A stretch of 64,000 nt of DNA from JAOAFZ01 sp964412815 (GCA_964412815.1 CAYPQF010000021.1:280982-344981); one strand, 5' to 3'. Counted from the stretch's first letter, positions 24,713-34,222 are shown. Notes: generated by a model not told the origin, from the letters alone. A program made the numbers and translations.

Positions 24713-27694
24713 ATGTCATTTAACGAGATTAACACCATCGAGCACTCCATAATCCATAAATCGACAGGTATCCATTTGGGGAGACCGGGTCAAACAGCTG
24801 ATTACGTAATGGACAGTTCCATACCCCGACCGGGTACTAATGGAATATGGTGGCGATATGTTGCTCCTCACGAGCTTAAGCGACAGCCCTCCGATGTAAT
24901 AGTAGAAGACGAACTTAAAGCAGCCCTCATTCGGTTAAACCCGTATATACAAACACAGCCACAAAGAGTAGATGAAGTAATCTACAAACTGCGAGCCATC
25001 CTGATTTCCGTTACCACGGATGGTCTGGTTCGGGCAAATGAAGAGTTTGCGAAATGGCTTTGTGGGGAAAAGACAATGCCCTTTGGGGAAAACAACCAGC
25101 ATATACCGGTAAACTTGATCGATTTTAACGACCTTTCCAATAATTCATACATTGCAACAAATCAGTACACCGTTCTGGGAAAGGTAGAAAAGCGACCTGA
25201 TGTTGTTTTGCTTATAAATGGTATTCCAATCGTAGTCGGGGAGTTAAAAACTCCGGTGCGTCCCGCAATTACCTGGTTCGATGCTGCAACAGATATTCAG
25301 GACGATTACGAGAATACAATTCCGCAATTATTTGTCCCGACACTATTTTCTTTTGCAACCGAAGGTAAGCTCTACCGGTATGGTACCGTGCGTATGCCGC
25401 TGGAATTATGGGGGCCGTGGAAAACGGAGGAGAATAAACAATCCCATTCTTCCTTGAACGAAGTTGAGACAGCACTGCAAAGTCAGCTAAGGCCGGAAGT
25501 GTTGCTTGATATGCTCCAGTTTTTTACCTTATATGCAACCGATGGTAAAAATCGCCGGATTAAGATTATAGCGCGATATCAGCAGTACCAAGGTGCAAAT
25601 AAAATCGTAGAGCGTGTTATCGATGGGAAAGTAAAGCAGGGTCTTATCTGGCATTTTCAGGGTTCCGGAAAATCGTATCTGATTGTGTATGCGGCACAAA
25701 AACTGCGAAAATCCCCAGTATTGAAAAGCCCTACAGTGCTTGTGATCGTTGACCGTACTGATCTTGATAGCCAGATGTCCAATAACTTTAGCGTAACAGA
25801 AATTCCAAATGTTGTTACGACCGATAGTCGCGCCGAGCTCCAGCAACTGCTTGCAAAAGATACACGGAAAATTATTGTAACGATGATGCATAAATTTGGT
25901 GAAGCACCAGGGGTTCTGAACGAACGCTCAAATATTATCGCCCTGGTAGACGAAGCACACCGTACCCAGGAAGGTGATCTTGGCAGAAAAATGCGCAGTG
26001 CAATACCAAACGCCTTTTTGTTTGGATTAACCGGAACTCCCATTAACAAAACCGACCGCAACACGTTCAGCACCTTTGGTGCGCCGGAAGATGTAGCCGG
26101 ATATATGTCACTCTACTCTTTCGATGAATCGGTCCGGGACGGAGCGACCTTGCAACTCCACTTTGAACCCCGACTGCTTGATATTCATATTGATAAAGCT
26201 GCAGTAGATGCCGCATTTGCCGACCTCACTCAACATCTGTCAGCAGAGGACCGGAAAACGCTCGTAGACCAGGCTGCAAAGATGTCTGCATTTTTGAAGT
26301 CACCAAAGCGAATTGCAATAATAGCAGCCGATATTGTGCGGCATTTTCGCGACAGGGTCGAGCCGAATGGCTTTAAAGCTATGATCGTAACGCCTGACCG
26401 GTTTGCGTGTGATCTATACAAACAGGCATTGGATAAACTCATCGATCCTGTCATGTCTGCTGTGGTAATCACCACTACCGCAAAAGATGCTCCTGAGTTT
26501 CGTTCAAAGTATACGATGTCAAAAGACCAGGAAGAAGCGTTATTGGAACGTTATAAAGATCCAGCAGATCCTCTTAAAATACTTATTGTAACCCAAAAGC
26601 TCCTTACCGGTTTTGATGCTCCAATATTGCAGTGTATGTATCTGGATAAGTCAATGAAAGACCATAATCTGTTACAGGCTATTTGCCGTACTAACCGTGT
26701 GTACAAAAAGAAATTGCATGGACTGGTGGTAGACTACTACGGCGTATTTGATGACGTTGCACAATCCCTTGCATTTGATGATGAAAAGGTAAAAGAAGTG
26801 GTTACTAATATTGCCGGTCTCAAGATGGAACTACCGGAAGCACTTGAACTATGCCTGAGCCATTTTCCAGGGTTGGACCGGGAAATTGAAGGGTTTGAAG
26901 GACTACAGCTTGCACAGGACTGCCTTCACTCTGACGAAAAGCGGGATACTTTTGCAAAAGACTTTATTTATTTGTCGAAACTCTGGGAAGCTGTTTCCCC
27001 GGACCCGGTACTAAACAAGTACGAAGCAGAATACCGCTGGCTAACCCAAGTGTATGAATCGGTAAAACCACCCTCAGCGGATACCGGTCGGCTTCTGTGG
27101 CATGCGCTCGGTGCTCAGACAACAGAGATTATGCATCGGAATATGCATGTGCATAGAGTTTCCGATGACCTTGAAAAGATTATCCTTGATGCGGAATTAA
27201 TAGAAAGCTTAACGAGCATTAATCAGGAAACAAAGAAACAAGAAGTAGAAGACGGCATAACTAAACGACTAAAAAAACACGGGAATGACCCGCGATTTAA
27301 AGCATTTAGTGAGCGGCTCGAAGAACTGAAAACCAAAGCGATGAATGGCTTGATTAGTAGCGTTGTATTCCTGAAAGAGCTCGTAAAACTTGCACGAGAT
27401 GTTGTCGCTACAGAGAAAGAGGTGCAAACCCAGAAAGAACGACGTAGTGCGAAATCTGCACTTACTGAGCTTTTCCTTGAGAGTAAAACAGACGCAACAC
27501 CTGCTATAGTTGAAAAAATTGTCAACGATATAGACGAAATTGTAAAAATCGTCCGTTTCCCAGGCTGGCAAACGACTCAGGCGGGGGAACGGGAGGTGCA
27601 AAAGGCACTTCGAAAGACCTTGTTGAAATATAAATTACACAAAGAGACGGAGCTATTTAACCGGTGTTATGCGTATATCCGGGAGTATTATTGA
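24713..27694 (+). CDS. hsdR: Type I restriction endonuclease subunit
   Basis: 993 residues. The N-terminal nuclease domain has a D...E-x-K pattern (VVLLINGIPIVVGELKTP, about 163-182). The motor domain has Walker A FQGSGKSY (about 315-322), DEAHRTQEG (about 412-420) and GLTGTP, followed by helicase motifs including GFDAPILQCMYLDK and QAICRTNR. A helical C-terminal domain binds the methylase core. Length and order are normal for HsdR. It starts 7 nt after the ATPase stop, so those two genes are probably cotranscribed. All three subunits of a type I system are thus present and look intact. Confidence 0.93.
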   Translation: MSFNEINTIEHSIIHKSTGIHLGRPGQTADYVMDSSIPRPGTNGIWWRYVAPHELKRQPSDVIVEDELKAALIRLNPYIQTQPQRVDEVIYKLRAILISVTTDGLVRANEEFAKWLCGEKTMPFGENNQHIPVNLIDFNDLSNNSYIATNQYTVLGKVEKRPDVVLLINGIPIVVGELKTPVRPAITWFDAATDIQDDYENTIPQLFVPTLFSFATEGKLYRYGTVRMPLELWGPWKTEENKQSHSSLNEVETALQSQLRPEVLLDMLQFFTLYATDGKNRRIKIIARYQQYQGANKIVERVIDGKVKQGLIWHFQGSGKSYLIVYAAQKLRKSPVLKSPTVLVIVDRTDLDSQMSNNFSVTEIPNVVTTDSRAELQQLLAKDTRKIIVTMMHKFGEAPGVLNERSNIIALVDEAHRTQEGDLGRKMRSAIPNAFLFGLTGTPINKTDRNTFSTFGAPEDVAGYMSLYSFDESVRDGATLQLHFEPRLLDIHIDKAAVDAAFADLTQHLSAEDRKTLVDQAAKMSAFLKSPKRIAIIAADIVRHFRDRVEPNGFKAMIVTPDRFACDLYKQALDKLIDPVMSAVVITTTAKDAPEFRSKYTMSKDQEEALLERYKDPADPLKILIVTQKLLTGFDAPILQCMYLDKSMKDHNLLQAICRTNRVYKKKLHGLVVDYYGVFDDVAQSLAFDDEKVKEVVTNIAGLKMELPEALELCLSHFPGLDREIEGFEGLQLAQDCLHSDEKRDTFAKDFIYLSKLWEAVSPDPVLNKYEAEYRWLTQVYESVKPPSADTGRLLWHALGAQTTEIMHRNMHVHRVSDDLEKIILDAELIESLTSINQETKKQEVEDGITKRLKKHGNDPRFKAFSERLEELKTKAMNGLISSVVFLKELVKLARDVVATEKEVQTQKERRSAKSALTELFLESKTDATPAIVEKIVNDIDEIVKIVRFPGWQTTQAGEREVQKALRKTLLKYKLHKETELFNRCYAYIREYY

Positions 27695-27711
27695 TTTTAT
27701 TACTTCCAAGG

Positions 27712-28125
27712 TTAATTCCCCAGCATCTCCTCAATCACCACACGGTCTCCATGGGTATAGTTTTCTCTTGCTTCTACAGCTAGAACTTTAAGTCCGGCAG
27801 ACTGAAGTAACTGCTTTTTTCGTGTATCAAGCTTTTTTCTATTTTCTTCATTGTGATACCCTCCATTTACCTCAATGCAGAGAAGAGGCTTGTAGGTATG
27901 CCTGTCATACAACACAAAATCAATGCTTTTGAAACCTGCAATATCGAGGACCTGATTATTAGAAATATACTTGTGAGCTGGATATATCAAATTGAGTATG
28001 TGTACTTGTGGAACAATTAAGTATCTGTGCTTAAAGTTATCGAGCAAGAACTGGAAGTATATTTTTTCTGAGTCGTTTCCTAGATATAAAATGCTCCGTT
28101 TATGAAATAGAGGGGTGTAGTTCAT
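27712..28125 (-). CDS. DUF2726-like nuclease-fold protein
   Basis: 137 residues. The pattern SIDFVLYDRHTYKPLLCIEVNGGYH, split by a turn, gives an Asp and a Glu on adjacent strands. The helix DTRKKQLLQSAGLKVLAVEA follows. This is the DUF2726 / restriction-endonuclease-like layout (the usual E-x-K lysine is replaced by Asn). It converges with hsdR. A second DUF2726-like gene lies at 30477-30908, so two relatives flank the FtsK-like cluster. Confidence 0.65.
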   Translation of the reverse strand: MNYTPLFHKRSILYLGNDSEKIYFQFLLDNFKHRYLIVPQVHILNLIYPAHKYISNNQVLDIAGFKSIDFVLYDRHTYKPLLCIEVNGGYHNEENRKKLDTRKKQLLQSAGLKVLAVEARENYTHGDRVVIEEMLGN

Positions 28126-28216
28126 ATATTTATGATACTAAACGTATATAGTATATTGAATTACACATTAACCTTTCTTACGTATATAATTGCATCAGTT
28201 ATTATTTAATTTATAC

Positions 28217-28843
28217 ATGAACTCAAAAATTGTTATTGGATTAAGTATTATTGCCAGTTTATTGATCGGTTTTTTTGCAGGCAGAGAGTATGCATTTTAT
28301 GAGGTGCGTCAAAGGCTAGATACGGCCCTCGAAGAAGCATTCAGCCCAACTGCTGATACAGCCGGCAGTAACAACCAGGAAGAAACTTCTCCGGTTCTTG
28401 CGGAGCAGGAGGAAATGAAAGAAGAGCTGTCAAAGCTGAATATTACTGATGTAAAGATGGGGGAAGAGTTTGAACTTGCAACAATTAAGGTGAAAGTGAA
28501 TAGTATAGAACGAAGTGATATTCTCAACAAAGAGTATATGGAACCTGTTGTAGCTCCCGAAGGAACAGAGTTTATTGTAATCGATATGACTCTGACTAAT
28601 ACGACCAAGGCTGATTTTACGTATACAACTGATGGTAAGCCATTGATTGATTCGCAAGACACAGTATATAGTCCTGCTGATTATTCAAATTCCGCAGATA
28701 ATAATCTGGATCTCGAAACACTATCACCTAACATCCCCAAAACAGGCACAATTACCTACCAGGTTCCAAAAAACGATGAGACATACAAACTCTTAATGCT
28801 GAAAGCGGGTACTGATGATGCGTTTGCGGTGACAATCAAGTAA
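28217..28843 (+). CDS. Membrane-anchored protein with DUF4352-like domain
   Basis: 208 residues. One N-terminal hydrophobic anchor (about 3-20) is followed by a charged/acidic linker. The C-terminal extracytoplasmic beta domain (about 85-208) contains FIVIDMTLTNTTKADFTY, the hallmark pattern of DUF4352 (immunoglobulin-like) domains. Function is unknown. The ATG at 28217 is chosen because the longer frame adds residues before the anchor. A TATAAT box lies near 28185. It stands in the cluster with the FtsK-like and PH-domain genes. Confidence 0.7.
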   Translation: MNSKIVIGLSIIASLLIGFFAGREYAFYEVRQRLDTALEEAFSPTADTAGSNNQEETSPVLAEQEEMKEELSKLNITDVKMGEEFELATIKVKVNSIERSDILNKEYMEPVVAPEGTEFIVIDMTLTNTTKADFTYTTDGKPLIDSQDTVYSPADYSNSADNNLDLETLSPNIPKTGTITYQVPKNDETYKLLMLKAGTDDAFAVTIK

Positions 28844-28912
28844 ATTCCGCGATAGATTGTTATCGAAGTTGTTTTGAGGCTTTTATAAATAGTTATAAAT
28901 TCTTTATACTTT

Positions 28913-29998
28913 ATGACAGATTTACTTCCAGTGCCAATTTCATCATTATCTGACCACTCTATCCTGAAACAGTCACTGCAACAGGATCCAGGTATTTTAG
29001 CTGAAAGGCTGGTTATGGGGGTTACACAAAATGTACCAGTATATTTTGATCTGGAAAAACATCATCATCTCCTGATTATTGGAAGTCAGGCGTCGGGAGC
29101 CGCTGACCTGCTCCACACGCTCGTAAACAGCATTTTTTTTACCATGGCCCCTTCAAACGCAAGAATCATCGCGATAGAGGCAACCGCAGAGTTATCTGTA
29201 TTTGGAACTACACCATATCACCTGACAGAAGTCATTACTTGTTCACAAAAAGCAACTGCTGCACTTCAATGGACTTTGCAAGAGATTGAAAACCGATACA
29301 AAAGATTCCGGGAAGCCGGCGTAATGAACTTTACGCAATACAATAAAAATGCGTTAGAGGAGAACATTCCCCGAATCATACTGATGATATCTATGATGGA
29401 CGAGATTACTTACGGTAACAGAGACAGTGCGGATTATATTACACGGATAGTAACAACCGGAGCCCATGCAGGAGTCACCGTTATAGGCTCCATAAGCTCG
29501 GTATCAGGAAGCTTACCTCCAAAACTTTTGTCATTGCTGCCTGTTCGCGCAGTATTTACCTGTAGTTCGATAGAAGATGCACGCCGTGCTGGTATGCCGC
29601 ACAGAGCAATCACCTTACCACCACATCAATTTTTACTGAGTACGGGTTCAGGAGCCATGCAAGAGGTTGATCTATTGCCCGAAATAGAAGATACCACTCA
29701 AAAAGTGATAACTTATCTGAAAGAAAATAATCTCTTTACTGCGGAACATGAGATTACTCCACCGGTTTTTCCTTCTGCGGAATCAGGGCAGGATCCATTT
29801 TTCAATGAGGCAGTTACATTACTTTCCGGAGTTACAGCTATAAGTGCATCACTCCTCCAGAGAAAGCTGAAAGTTGGGTATGCCCGCGCTTCACGTATTC
29901 TTGACGAACTGGAAGCAGCAGGATTTGTTGGCACAGCTTATGGGAGCAATCCAAGAGTTGTCTTACGAAGCAGAAATTCGCAACTACCTGAACGATAG
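28913..29998 (+). CDS. FtsK/SpoIIIE-like protein with degenerate ATPase motifs
   Basis: 361 residues align in order with the FtsK motor and gamma domain, but without its catalytic residues. LLIIGSQASGAADLL (about 53-67) stands where FtsK has its G-x-T-G-S-G-K-S Walker A, so the lysine is absent. IILMISMMDEI replaces the IDE/VDE Walker B. Neighbouring family features persist, such as the AELSVF and ALQWTLQEIENRYKRF regions. The C-terminal winged helix (about 300-350, KVGYARASRILDELEAAG) is intact and could still bind DNA. I infer a pseudo-translocase or DNA-binding adaptor. It heads a tight cluster with PH-domain and DUF2726 genes. Confidence 0.8.
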   Translation: MTDLLPVPISSLSDHSILKQSLQQDPGILAERLVMGVTQNVPVYFDLEKHHHLLIIGSQASGAADLLHTLVNSIFFTMAPSNARIIAIEATAELSVFGTTPYHLTEVITCSQKATAALQWTLQEIENRYKRFREAGVMNFTQYNKNALEENIPRIILMISMMDEITYGNRDSADYITRIVTTGAHAGVTVIGSISSVSGSLPPKLLSLLPVRAVFTCSSIEDARRAGMPHRAITLPPHQFLLSTGSGAMQEVDLLPEIEDTTQKVITYLKENNLFTAEHEITPPVFPSAESGQDPFFNEAVTLLSGVTAISASLLQRKLKVGYARASRILDELEAAGFVGTAYGSNPRVVLRSRNSQLPER

Positions 29999-30071
29999 AG
30001 GAATGGAAGTAGTAGCTGCTGCAGGAGTAAATGGGATGATTTGCGAATATTACAAAAGACCGAAGCAATAA
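29940..30071 (+). CDS. Small ORF overlapping the FtsK-like 3' end, uncertain
   Basis: A 43-codon frame from ATG 29940 overlaps the last 59 nt of the FtsK-like gene in another frame and continues for 73 nt beyond. The peptide (opening MGAIQELSYEAEIRNYLNDR) looks like a small helix-strand protein, and its end lies 24 nt before the PH-domain gene. It could be a coupled small gene, a frameshift extension or chance. There is no Shine-Dalgarno. Confidence 0.28.
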   Translation: MGAIQELSYEAEIRNYLNDRGMEVVAAAGVNGMICEYYKRPKQ

Positions 30072-30095
30072 ATATATATAAATTTTTCATTTTCT

Positions 30096-30473
30096 ATGTC
30101 CATCCTTTCCGGTCTGTTAGGTAATGCAACTTTAGAAGATATAAAAATTGTGCAGCAGGAGTATAAGCACATCTTTATCACATCAGAGAAGGTGGAACGC
30201 TCCTATAAGCTGATTCGTGACCGGATTGTGTTTACCAATCTTCGTCTTATATTGATTAATGTGCAAGGGCTTACCGGTTCGAAGGTGGAGTTTCATTCTA
30301 TTCCATATAAAAATATTACTCATTATTCGGTAGAAACTGCCGGGACTCTTGACCTGGACTCCGAACTTAAGATCTGGATTTCGGGATCAGCATTGCCTCA
30401 TGAGGTAAAATTTAAAAAAGGGAATGCGATTTTTGAGGTATATAACGCTATTACCGAGTATGTTATCAAATAA
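30096..30473 (+). CDS. Bacterial PH-domain protein (YvbH-like / PF08000 type)
   Basis: 125 residues. The pattern of a seven-stranded barrel plus C-terminal helix fits the bacterial pleckstrin-homology family: VERSYKLIRDRIVFTNLRLI, then IPYKNITHYSVETAG, ELKIWISG, and a final helix IFEVYNAITEYVI. The family is often a single-domain protein of unknown partner, forming oligomeric rings. It is preceded by an A/T-rich promoter-like stretch and followed after 3 nt by the DUF2726-like gene, so the two are cotranscribed. Confidence 0.8.
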   Translation: MSILSGLLGNATLEDIKIVQQEYKHIFITSEKVERSYKLIRDRIVFTNLRLILINVQGLTGSKVEFHSIPYKNITHYSVETAGTLDLDSELKIWISGSALPHEVKFKKGNAIFEVYNAITEYVIK

Positions 30474-30476
30474 CCC

Positions 30477-30908
30477 ATGAACTACTCTCAAATACACTTT
30501 AGAAAGAAACAATTCATGACGGATACCGAATACAATTTTTTCATGCTTCTGCATCGCTTATTTGGAGAACATTATCTGGTGTTTTCTCAGGTTCGAGTGG
30601 AGGATATTGTTTCAGCACCAGATAAAAATCCAGACCACCGGAAATTTATCCGATCACACTCAGTTGATTTTCTACTCGTCTCCCGAACAGAACGGATACG
30701 GTATATGGTAATTGAATTAAATGATATAACTCATCTTAAGCCGAACCGGTATTATCGTGATGCCAACTTAAACACTATTCTCGGCAAAGCAGGGATTCCA
30801 TATATCGTGCAACATGTCCACGCTCACTACGACGAAGAACAGGTACGAAAGGAAATTATGTCGGTGTTATCACGACATATTCAAAAAGAAAATGGATTAG
30901 CTTTTTAA
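30477..30908 (+). CDS. DUF2726-like nuclease-fold protein
   Basis: 143 residues. LLHRLFGEHYLVFSQVRVED at the N-terminus and SVDFLLVSRTERIRYMVIEL show the Asp and Glu strands. A helix LNTILGKAGIPYIVQHV follows, the DUF2726 layout. The catalytic lysine of classical E-x-K nucleases is not evident (IELND), as in the relative at 27712-28125. It begins 3 nt after the PH-domain gene. Whether it cuts DNA is not known. Confidence 0.65.
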   Translation: MNYSQIHFRKKQFMTDTEYNFFMLLHRLFGEHYLVFSQVRVEDIVSAPDKNPDHRKFIRSHSVDFLLVSRTERIRYMVIELNDITHLKPNRYYRDANLNTILGKAGIPYIVQHVHAHYDEEQVRKEIMSVLSRHIQKENGLAF

Positions 30909-31010
30909 AACAACCCCCTGTGTATCTGTTTCTCTTTTTTGTGGGGTAATGGGCACAGGAATACCACGGAGCGCATAATGCGTAACAGAGCATGATGATG
31001 CATCCTTATC

Positions 31011-32102
31011 TTAATGCATCATTCCATCATGCATTCCGCCCATACCGCCGCCGTCTTCTTTGATCCATTCCATCATCTGCTGAATTTCTTCGGCCTGGAC
31101 CTCGATGATCTGATCGGCAAAGGTATGAATTTCATTATTCTCGGTGATCTCATGAATTTCTTCTGCCATTTGTATCGCGCCACGATGGTGCATAATCATG
31201 CCGCGCAGATAGGCGGTGCGTGCTTCGGCATCGTTTTCGATGGCTTCGAGATCGGGCATCATCGGCTGGTAGCGCCCGTCATCCTGGTATTCACTGGTAA
31301 AGAGCTCACGGTGCCATTCTTTCATCATCTCGATTTCAGCCTTTTGGGCATCGATGATGGTTTGCAGGAACGCACGGAACTCCGGGTCGTCGGTGCGGGT
31401 AAGCATGTACTCCGACGTATCGACTGCTTCCTGATGGTGGGGAATCATGCCCATGATAAAGTCGGCATCACTGGTGATGGGAGGGTGATCCATCATCATC
31501 ATTTCGCCGCCCATACTACTGCCCATCATGCTATCCAGCTCTTCCAGAACGCTCTCTTCGCTATGGGTGTGGCTATGGCCCTGTTGTTGCCATGAGTCCG
31601 GCATTGCAGTGGCAACACCACGCAACACCAGGCCGAGCACCAATGCTCCTGCTGTCGCGGAGGAGATGAGAACAGCCCACTGGCTGGAACTCAGTTTATA
31701 GTTCTGCTTGAGAATAAACGCGATCACACCCACCGCGAGACCGAGAGGAATCAGGTAGGTCGAATAGGCGGGTGTATCAACAAAATGCTGAATTCCACCG
31801 CTTGCCATACCGACACCAATCGACAGGAGCAGCGAGTAAAAGAGAAACGGAACAACGCCTTCTTCTTTCAGATTCTTTTTATTGAAGAGTGCCTCCTGAA
31901 CATAGGAACCGACAACAAAGAGCCCGATACCGGTAAGCAGTAGAGAGACATCCCAGGCATTCAGCCCTTCTCCCAGATGGACAATACCACCCGAGATAAA
32001 GCCGGCTCCCACGAACATAGCAAGAAAGGTGCTAAACTGCGCTAGAATTGTGCGGAACGAGGGGGTTGCGGAATGAGTGTCAGAGGGGTGTGATGATGAC
32101 AT
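31011..32102 (-). CDS. Polytopic membrane protein with two DUF305 repeats
   Basis: 363 residues. The N-terminal half has about five membrane segments (about 15-175). A His/Glu-rich loop and a Met-rich stretch follow. Two DUF305 ferritin-like helical repeats come next: DFIMGMIPHHQEAVDTSEYM and AYLRGMIMHHRGAIQMAEEI. The tail is Gly/Met/His-rich. DUF305 proteins are secreted or membrane-bound and probably bind metal (copper is often suspected) through the H-H and Met residues. The repeats would face outside. Fusion to a membrane domain makes a sensor or metal-handling role plausible (inference). Confidence 0.8.
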   Translation of the reverse strand: MSSSHPSDTHSATPSFRTILAQFSTFLAMFVGAGFISGGIVHLGEGLNAWDVSLLLTGIGLFVVGSYVQEALFNKKNLKEEGVVPFLFYSLLLSIGVGMASGGIQHFVDTPAYSTYLIPLGLAVGVIAFILKQNYKLSSSQWAVLISSATAGALVLGLVLRGVATAMPDSWQQQGHSHTHSEESVLEELDSMMGSSMGGEMMMMDHPPITSDADFIMGMIPHHQEAVDTSEYMLTRTDDPEFRAFLQTIIDAQKAEIEMMKEWHRELFTSEYQDDGRYQPMMPDLEAIENDAEARTAYLRGMIMHHRGAIQMAEEIHEITENNEIHTFADQIIEVQAEEIQQMMEWIKEDGGGMGGMHDGMMH

Positions 32103-32171
32103 AAATAAATGAATTTAAAACGTATAGTATATTTTACACTATTCAGGATTTACTGTTGAGGAGTTCATCAT

Positions 32172-34019
32172 TCATTCACGATTCCACCAGCGGGCATTAT
32201 AGTCTTCGCTCACATCCATGGTGAGGGGAGTGGCAGTTGTCCACCGCGCGCCGTTACAACCGGTGCTCTTTGGGACTACCGTGTAGGTGCCCGCGTCAAG
32301 CTGCCGAGGGAGCGCAACCGCCACCGGAGCGGGCTTTTCTGAAGCGGTAAACGACGAAGACGCTGTAGCAATTGCAAGCGGAGCGGTATCTGGCAGGGGG
32401 ACTGCTTCGTCAAAGATCAGCAGTTCGACGGTAGAAGCATCGGCTGTGTCTAAAATCTGCGCTATCTGCTCCACCTGCACTACGAGTGGATCTTCTGTAT
32501 AGCCTGATACATAATCCCACATCCGCTGATACCACGGGAGGCGCGCCACTTGGGAACCATCGCCGGAAGAGAGATTTGCCTGAATTTCGGGTACGGTACA
32601 CGGCTCTGCTGTATCTTCCTGTTGCGAGAGAATCTGTCGCAGTGGCTCGATCGCTTCGCCCCCGCGGATCTCCCGTTCGTTATAGGCCACTATAAGTTTG
32701 GCACTGTTGCGGTCGTTGGCAAGAAGTGCGGGCACGCCCTCTTCCCATGACAAAGAGGGTAGCTGGGTCTCCGGCACAGCCCAGGCCGGTTCGCCGTATG
32801 CGGCGAGCGTAGTGTCCAGCGGGTCCAGCAAAAACGGGTTGGCCGCATAGGGGTACAGACTGAGACCCGGCCGGGCAAAGTACGATTGGGCGGCCCGAAA
32901 ATAGTTGACATAGGTTTCCGGCTTGTCCGGTTCGAATTCTGAGGCGACATGTGTATATATACGCTGTTTGGGAAGCCCGTTACGCACCGCGATCGCGGCC
33001 AGAGCATTCAGATAGTCTGCTACCACGGCTTCGCGCAGTGGACGCAACTCTTCATCACTCATCCCGGAGATAGAAGATGCTCTTTCTGGAAAGGTTTCTG
33101 GTATGTTTACCTCCGACGCAAGATAATCTTGCATACCGCGATACCCATACGGCAGAAACGGGCCATCCGGCTCCAGGGTTGCATGCAGACTTACCTCCGT
33201 TCCGATCGAGAGTCCAGCAAACAAATACGCTTTGCCATTCTGGTGCCACTCCGCAACGCGTGCGGCTATCAGTTTGGTAATTGCATCGACCCGTTTTTCC
33301 TGCAGTGTACGAAACGAAGTTTCTGCACCTGAATGATGTATCAGATTGGGAATTGGCGCGTGCATAAAAGCGCCACCGCCCCAGTTACGCCAGTTCGGCA
33401 TCATGGGAGTGGAAACATCCTGCCACTCGACATTATAGCGATTCTCCGGGTTGTAACCGGCAATATAGCGCGCCCGATACGCCGGATCACGCAGTTCAGG
33501 AAACGGACATTCTGCGTAATCGGCATTAGTGCAACCTGCGATCGCGTTGCCATCCGGATCAAACCAGTTCCACAGCTCCGGCATCTGATTCCACCATTGG
33601 AATCCATTAAGCGGGATAAAGACAGGGACATCAGTCTCTTCTGCCAGATCAAGCATCCGCTCGACATACGTCAGATACGCTTCGCCGGAGGATTGGGGAT
33701 ATTCGTTGTAGGTGTGGATGGTGCTCCAGGCATAGCGACGGGTATCGGTGCCTGCTCCAAGGGTGTCCCGGAACTCCATAATTGCCGATTGCAGCGAAGG
33801 TTTTATCACGGCTTCGTAGGAAGCTTCCGAAGTCTGGTAGGTGTAGGCAAATTGCTCTTTGGGGTCAGCAAAATTAATGATGACATACTGAGGATCGGCG
33901 GTAAGTGGCACCGGGGGTAGAGTATCGGTGCGAGTATCGTTGCTATATACCTGTCCAACCAGAATAAGCCCGCACAGCAATACGGCGCTCATCCCTGCTC
34001 TCATCTGCATACCATTCAT
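32172..34019 (-). CDS. Exported glycoside-hydrolase-like protein
   Basis: 615 residues. The N-terminal signal peptide or anchor is about 1-26. The body (about 60-480) reads like a TIM-barrel glycosidase. Strand ends carry aromatic and acidic residues (VFIPLNGFQWWNQ, YLFAGLSIGTEVSL with a candidate acid Glu, and GLSLYPYA). A beta-rich C-terminal domain follows. The GH family is not certain; a GH42-like or related barrel is possible. The ATG at 34019 is used because TATACT (34026-34031 on this strand) ends 6 nt before it; a longer frame lacks promoter support. Confidence 0.55.
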   Translation of the reverse strand: MNGMQMRAGMSAVLLCGLILVGQVYSNDTRTDTLPPVPLTADPQYVIINFADPKEQFAYTYQTSEASYEAVIKPSLQSAIMEFRDTLGAGTDTRRYAWSTIHTYNEYPQSSGEAYLTYVERMLDLAEETDVPVFIPLNGFQWWNQMPELWNWFDPDGNAIAGCTNADYAECPFPELRDPAYRARYIAGYNPENRYNVEWQDVSTPMMPNWRNWGGGAFMHAPIPNLIHHSGAETSFRTLQEKRVDAITKLIAARVAEWHQNGKAYLFAGLSIGTEVSLHATLEPDGPFLPYGYRGMQDYLASEVNIPETFPERASSISGMSDEELRPLREAVVADYLNALAAIAVRNGLPKQRIYTHVASEFEPDKPETYVNYFRAAQSYFARPGLSLYPYAANPFLLDPLDTTLAAYGEPAWAVPETQLPSLSWEEGVPALLANDRNSAKLIVAYNEREIRGGEAIEPLRQILSQQEDTAEPCTVPEIQANLSSGDGSQVARLPWYQRMWDYVSGYTEDPLVVQVEQIAQILDTADASTVELLIFDEAVPLPDTAPLAIATASSSFTASEKPAPVAVALPRQLDAGTYTVVPKSTGCNGARWTTATPLTMDVSEDYNARWWNRE

Positions 34020-34222
34020 ATCTATAGTATACCCGTCCAGAGCATTATAAACTACACACTCTAAATGTGTTTCAGAGGTTGACGAGTCTGGTACCAAGGC
34101 AAACTAATGGAGTATATTCGTAAGCATAAACTGAATTAAGACAAGCTGGAGTTGACTCAGGTAGCGGGAGGGGAGATAAGCGAGGTTTATTTTTTCAGAT
34201 TCTCCCGCCACTTTACGCCAGG
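34020..34222. other. Intergenic stretch without a clear gene
   Basis: It holds the promoter of the glycosidase-like gene and a loose inverted repeat (GCGGGAG near 34168, CTCCCGC near 34202). A short plus-strand frame interrupted by TAA near 34130 has a protein-like look but no start or promoter, and may be a gene scrap. Nothing else is recognised. Confidence 0.35.
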
